Of a stretch of 64,000 nucleotides of DNA, positions 60,628 through 64,000 are shown in pieces (within the stretch, counting starts at the first letter, position 1; each line of letters starts with the position of its first letter). Both the position numbers and the translations under genes were made by a program. The notes under the pieces were generated by a model. It was not told the DNA's origin. It worked only from the letters and a program-made list of their open reading frames with translations, and searched no databases. This DNA comes from DATLWN01 sp964492895 (GTDB lineage: Bacteria; Pseudomonadota; Zetaproteobacteria; Mariprofundales; Mariprofundaceae): positions 1 through 64,000 of the forward strand of contig CAZBLR010000006.1 in the NCBI GenBank assembly GCA_964492895.1, in the 5' to 3' direction.

Positions 60628-62109
60628 ATGACCAACACTTCGCCCACGGACAATACCACCGCCTTCGATACGCTCGGCCTGCATCCGGACATCCTCGCCG
60701 GCGTCATCGAGGCCGGCTTCCGTGCGGCCAGCCCCATCCAGGCCCAGGCCATCCCCATCGTCATGGCCGGTCACGACCTGATCGGCCAGGCCCACACCGG
60801 AACCGGCAAGACGGCCGCCTTCGGCCTGCCGGCCATGAGCCGCATCGCCGGCCACAAGGGCGTGGGCGTGCTGGTCATCACCCCGACGCGCGAGCTGGCG
60901 ACCCAGGTCAGCGACGAGCTGCACCGTCTGGGACGGCATGCCCGGATCCAGACCGCCACCGTCTACGGCGGCCAGGCCTACCGGCGCCAGATCGAGCATA
61001 TCGAGCGCGGGGCCCAGGTGGTGGTCGCCACCCCCGGGCGGCTGCTGGACCTGTTGAAAAGCAAGAGTCTGCGCCGCTTCTCCCCATCCATCGTCGTGCT
61101 CGACGAAGCCGACGAGATGCTCGACATGGGCTTTCTTGATGACATCAAGGAGATCTTCACGCACCTGCCCGAACCGCGTCAGACCTTGTTGTTCTCGGCC
61201 ACGATGCCCAAACCGATCCGCCAGTTGGCCCAGAGCATCCTGCACGATCCGGTGACGGTCACCGTGGCCACCTCGGAGGCCACGAACAAGGACATCAGCC
61301 AGCACTACTACGTCATCGAGGAATCCGAGCGCGACGATGCCACGATCCGCCTGATCGACAGCCTGGAGGCGGATAAAAGCATCATCTTCTGCCGCACCAA
61401 GAGCGAGGTCGACCGGGTCAACGCGCTGTTGCAGGCCCAGGGTTACGCCTCACTGGCGCTGCACGGCGACATGGACCAGCGTCAGCGCGAGAAGGCCATC
61501 GCCGCCTTCCGGAAGAGCGCCGAGATCCTCGTTGCCACCGACGTGGCGGCGCGCGGCCTCGACGTTTCCGACGTCACGCATGTCTTCAACTACCATATCG
61601 CCTTCAACCCGGAGAGCTATGTGCACCGCATCGGCCGCACCGGGCGTGCCGGGCGCAAGGGCATGGCCGTGACCCTGGTGACGCCGATGGAGCTGCGCGA
61701 GATCCGGCGCATCCAGCAGCGCACCGGCAAGGACATCATCCAGTCCCTGATCCCGACCCGGGCGGAGATGCAGGCCTCAATGGCGGAACGGCTGGCCGAG
61801 GCGATCCGCCGCCAGCCATTGAACGAGAACGCGACACCACTGTTGGAGGCCCTGGCCGACGAGATGGACCCGGCCCATCTGGCGCACAAGCTGCTGTCGA
61901 TGCTGCTGGAAAGGCAACCGGTTTCCGGGCCGGAAACCATCGGCCTGCGCGGCGAACGCCTGAAACGCTCGATGGAGCGGCTACGTGCCCGCCCCGGCAA
62001 GGGGGGCGGTGGCTATCGTGATGGCGGCCATCGTCATCCGGGCCGCAAACAGGGCTGGAAGAAGGATTTCGGCCGGCCGGCCGGCAAGAGGCGCAAGAAA
62101 CCGTCCTGA
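60628..62109 (+). CDS. DEAD-box ATP-dependent RNA helicase
   Basis: 493 residues. Q motif region FDTLGLHPDILAGVIEAGFR with SPIQAQAIP, Walker A AHTGTGKT (55-62), PTRELATQV, TPGRLL, DEAD box VLDEADEMLDMGF (159-162), SAT in FSATMP, IIFCRTKSEVDRV, ATDVAARGLDVSDV and HRIGRTGRAGR. A C-terminal extension of about 100 residues ends in a basic Gly/Arg-rich tail (GKGGGGYRDGGHRHPGRKQG). It lacks the DbpA-type RNA-binding domain of full DeaD/CsdA, so it is nearer the shorter CsdA/RhlE-like helicases. Roles in ribosome assembly or mRNA decay at low temperature are typical. Confidence 0.93.
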   Translation: MTNTSPTDNTTAFDTLGLHPDILAGVIEAGFRAASPIQAQAIPIVMAGHDLIGQAHTGTGKTAAFGLPAMSRIAGHKGVGVLVITPTRELATQVSDELHRLGRHARIQTATVYGGQAYRRQIEHIERGAQVVVATPGRLLDLLKSKSLRRFSPSIVVLDEADEMLDMGFLDDIKEIFTHLPEPRQTLLFSATMPKPIRQLAQSILHDPVTVTVATSEATNKDISQHYYVIEESERDDATIRLIDSLEADKSIIFCRTKSEVDRVNALLQAQGYASLALHGDMDQRQREKAIAAFRKSAEILVATDVAARGLDVSDVTHVFNYHIAFNPESYVHRIGRTGRAGRKGMAVTLVTPMELREIRRIQQRTGKDIIQSLIPTRAEMQASMAERLAEAIRRQPLNENATPLLEALADEMDPAHLAHKLLSMLLERQPVSGPETIGLRGERLKRSMERLRARPGKGGGGYRDGGHRHPGRKQGWKKDFGRPAGKRRKKPS

Positions 62110-62127
62110 TGCGGGGACGGGCCCGGA

Positions 62128-63006
62128 TCAGGGCTCCAGCACCAGGCCTTCGTGGGCCATCACCAGCTCCAGATCATGGCCGTGGCGCTTGCGAATCTCC
62201 AGGAACAGCGCATCCAGGGCATCGTCGGTGCGCGTCGGCTCATGGTGCGTCATCACCAGCGTCCTGACCCCCGCCGCCTTCGCCAGGGCGATGCTCGCAT
62301 CGTGGGTGCCGTGGCCCCAGCCGCGCTTGGTAGCCAGTTCCTCCTCGGTATAGGCGCTGTCGGCGATCAGCATGTCCACGCCCCGCACGGCCTCGACCAG
62401 CCGCTGTTGAAGCGCTTCCAGTTGATGCGCGATGCGCGCATGGGCCGCATTCGCCGGATCGACCGCCTTGGCGAACGGCTCGTGATCGCCGGTGAAGAAC
62501 AGCGACTGGCCGTCGGCCTCGATGCGGTAGCCGAAATTGATCACCGGATGGTTCATGACCACCGCCGTGATCGTGATGCCGCCGATGCGTACCTGGTCGC
62601 CGTCCTGCAGCGAGGTGCTCGTCACGTCCGCCTTCAGCTCGTTTTCGCCCACCGGATAGAACCGGTGCTGCATCTGCACGGACAGGATATCGTCAATACC
62701 GCGCCCGAATACCGGATCGAATGCGCCGTAGATGCGGATGTGGTTGCCCGGCACGAACAGCGGCGTGAAGAACGGCAGGCCCTGGATGTGATCCCAGTGC
62801 GTATGGGTGATCAGGATATGCACCGTTAGCGGCGTCTCGGATGCGATGGCACGTGCCAGCGGGAAGATACCGGTGCCGGCATCCAGGATCAGGCGTTCGC
62901 CGCTGTTCGTCAGCACCTCGATGCACGTCGTGTTGCCGCCGTAACGGACCGTGCCGGGGCCGGGCACGGCAATCGAACCGCGCACCCCCCAGAATCGAAC
63001 CTGCAT
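62128..63006 (-). CDS. MBL-fold metal-dependent hydrolase (PhnP/RNase Z-like)
   Basis: 292 residues from ATG 63006, with AAGGAGG upstream; the frame is open earlier but that part has no start with a ribosome site. Metallo-beta-lactamase core: MQVRFWGVRGSIAVPGPGT, GGNTTCIEVL, ILDAGTGIF, the metal site ILITHTHWDHIQG (HxHxDH at 68-73), FFTGDHEPF and MTHHEPTRTDDAL. The VRGSI...YGGNTTC start is shared with cyclic-phosphodiesterase-like and response-regulator-linked MBL proteins. Substrate unknown. Confidence 0.87.
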   Translation of the reverse strand: MQVRFWGVRGSIAVPGPGTVRYGGNTTCIEVLTNSGERLILDAGTGIFPLARAIASETPLTVHILITHTHWDHIQGLPFFTPLFVPGNHIRIYGAFDPVFGRGIDDILSVQMQHRFYPVGENELKADVTSTSLQDGDQVRIGGITITAVVMNHPVINFGYRIEADGQSLFFTGDHEPFAKAVDPANAAHARIAHQLEALQQRLVEAVRGVDMLIADSAYTEEELATKRGWGHGTHDASIALAKAAGVRTLVMTHHEPTRTDDALDALFLEIRKRHGHDLELVMAHEGLVLEP

Positions 63007-63138
63007 CCATCCTCCTTCTGCCCACCCCTGCAGCCGCGCCGAGATGGCGGCGCATGCGTGCAGGCCCGTACAAAAAGCAAAGATGATGCCACGATCGCCG
63101 GATGTTGATCCCCTACCGGCCGGTGGCACACTGGCGCT

Positions 63139-63717
63139 ATGCCGAAACGCGACGACCAGGCCATGGTGGCCTCCTGGCTCGAGGACCATGGCGATTATCT
63201 GTTCCGTTTTGCGCTGTCACGCCTCGGCGGCGACACGGAGCAGGCGCGCGATATGGTGCAGGAGACCCTTCTGGCAGCCTGGAAGGGTTGGGAGGGCTTC
63301 GGCGGACGCTCGGCGCTGCGCACCTGGCTGGTCGGCATCCTGAAACACAAGATCACCGACCATATCCGCCAGCAGATCCGCAACCGGCAGCTGCATGAGG
63401 ACGTCGAACGCGACCCGACCTCCGACTGGTTCGGCGCCGACGGGCACTGGCAGGAGGCGCCCAAGGCCTGGCGCGCCAGCCCGGAATCCCTGTTCGAGAG
63501 CACCGATTTCCAGCGCGTGCTGCAGCGATGCCTCGATGCCCTGCCGGCCTTGCAGCGGGAGGTGTTCGTGCTGCGGGAGATGGGCGGCGAGGACTCCGGC
63601 AGCATCTGTAAGTCCTGCGACATCACGGCGACCCATTTGCACGTGCTGATGCACCGGGCCCGCATGGCCTTGCGTTCCTGCCTGGATTTCAACTGGTTCG
63701 GGCGCAAGGCCGGATGA
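63139..63717 (+). CDS. ECF-type RNA polymerase sigma factor
   Basis: 192 residues. Region 2 (about 18-85: YLFRFALSRLGGDTEQARDM, VQETLLAAWKGWEGFGGRSA then LRTWLVGILKHKITDHIR) and region 4 (about 130-185: LQRCLDALPALQREVFVLRE then SICKSCDITATHLHVLMHRA RMALRSCL). The insertion between them is rich in Asp, Glu and Trp. The zinc-finger protein that follows is its likely anti-sigma factor. Region 4 holds two Cys (SICKSC), as in the group with zinc-binding partners. Confidence 0.92.
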   Translation: MPKRDDQAMVASWLEDHGDYLFRFALSRLGGDTEQARDMVQETLLAAWKGWEGFGGRSALRTWLVGILKHKITDHIRQQIRNRQLHEDVERDPTSDWFGADGHWQEAPKAWRASPESLFESTDFQRVLQRCLDALPALQREVFVLREMGGEDSGSICKSCDITATHLHVLMHRARMALRSCLDFNWFGRKAG

Positions 63718-63735
63718 TGCGACGGGGGTTGTAGA

Positions 63736-64000
63736 ATGTACTCATGCCGGCAGGCCAGCCGCATCCTGTCCGACGCCATCGAGCGCCGGCTGTCACCGAT
63801 GGAGTGGCTCAATTTGCGCCTTCACCTGACAATTTGCGGCATGTGCCGGAACTATGCCCACAATATCCGCACCCTCGAGACCGTGCTGCTGCGCCTGCGC
63901 GACCAGGCCACGGATTCCGCCCAGGCCCTATCGGCATCCGACAGGGCCCTGATCCTCAGGAATATCGAAGCGATCGCCGGGGACGCGGACACAGGCCCGT
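63736..64000 (+). CDS. Zinc-finger anti-sigma factor (zf-HC2), 3' end beyond window
   Basis: 88 codons visible from ATG 63736 (MYSCRQASRILSDAIERRLS), 18 bases after the sigma gene; no stop before the edge. The anti-sigma signature H-x3-C-x2-C is at H30, C34 and C37 (LRLHLTICGMCRNY), with a further Cys at 4: the ZAS domain that holds ECF sigma factors. GGGGG lies eight bases upstream. The remaining part is helical (RTLETVLLRLRDQA). It should bind the sigma factor and respond to an oxidative or envelope cue. Confidence 0.82.
   Translation, partial: MYSCRQASRILSDAIERRLSPMEWLNLRLHLTICGMCRNYAHNIRTLETVLLRLRDQATDSAQALSASDRALILRNIEAIAGDADTGP

Overview
The window is a GC-rich, gene-dense stretch of ordinary bacterial chromosome. 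Gene content points to a proteobacterium of the gamma/beta group: nusB-ribH-ribBA-ribE order, an AddAB-like helicase-nuclease pair, ilvD, nadA, trmB, a TonB-dependent receptor, a YeeN-type YebC protein and DUF1841. The block tkt-gap-pgk-pyk-fba, with glpX and a pyrophosphate-type phosphofructokinase beside it, is an arrangement common in autotrophic or C1-using beta- and gammaproteobacteria. No RuBisCO or phosphoribulokinase lies in the window, so autotrophy is an inference only. No rRNA, tRNA, CRISPR array, phage module or intact insertion sequence was seen. No gap between genes exceeds about 220 bases.

Layout. 1-12 kb: the 3' part of zwf, small exported or membrane proteins, a MinD/ParA-like ATPase coupled to a degenerate-J-domain/HTH protein, an orphan 57-residue PCP_red protein, a GST, recQ, a UPF0178 protein, an MFS transporter, then a repeat-rich patch (11.2-12.0 kb) with a broken antitoxin gene. 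12-19 kb: ilvD with a clean terminator, a DUF302-like protein, and the overlapping row nadA / OmpA-like protein / LOG protein. 18.5-27.2 kb: one long minus-strand operon, addB-like, addA-like, ribE, ribBA, ribH, nusB. 27-34 kb: a 50-residue zinc ribbon, DUF1841, and a YfiR / hybrid histidine kinase / TonB receptor signalling row. 34-41.5 kb: trmB with DUF4438, an aspartic protease and a nitrilase; DJ-1 with a YbiB-like protein; a class I glutamine amidotransferase; amtB.

41.6-51.7 kb is the central carbon block: PPi-phosphofructokinase (minus) divergent from an inositol-phosphatase-family protein, then glpX, tkt, gap, pgk, pyk and fba on the plus strand. Together they cover the reversible hexose-triose steps, the transketolase carbon shuffle and the lower pathway to pyruvate. 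Between gap and pgk sits an unusual pair of overlapping perfect inverted repeats that looks regulatory. 51.7-64 kb: a thioredoxin-like ferredoxin, small zinc or SAP proteins, a Mut7-C protein, a YeeN-type regulator, a methyltransferase, a SulP transporter probably starting at CTG, an M48 protease with LemA, a UMF1-type MFS protein, a DEAD-box helicase, an MBL hydrolase, and an ECF sigma factor with its zinc-binding anti-sigma factor running off the end.

The most unusual items are the gap-pgk dyads, the MinD-like/J-HTH pair, the decayed antitoxin in its repeat mosaic, and the orphan PCP_red microprotein. No wholly new multi-gene defence or biosynthetic system was found.
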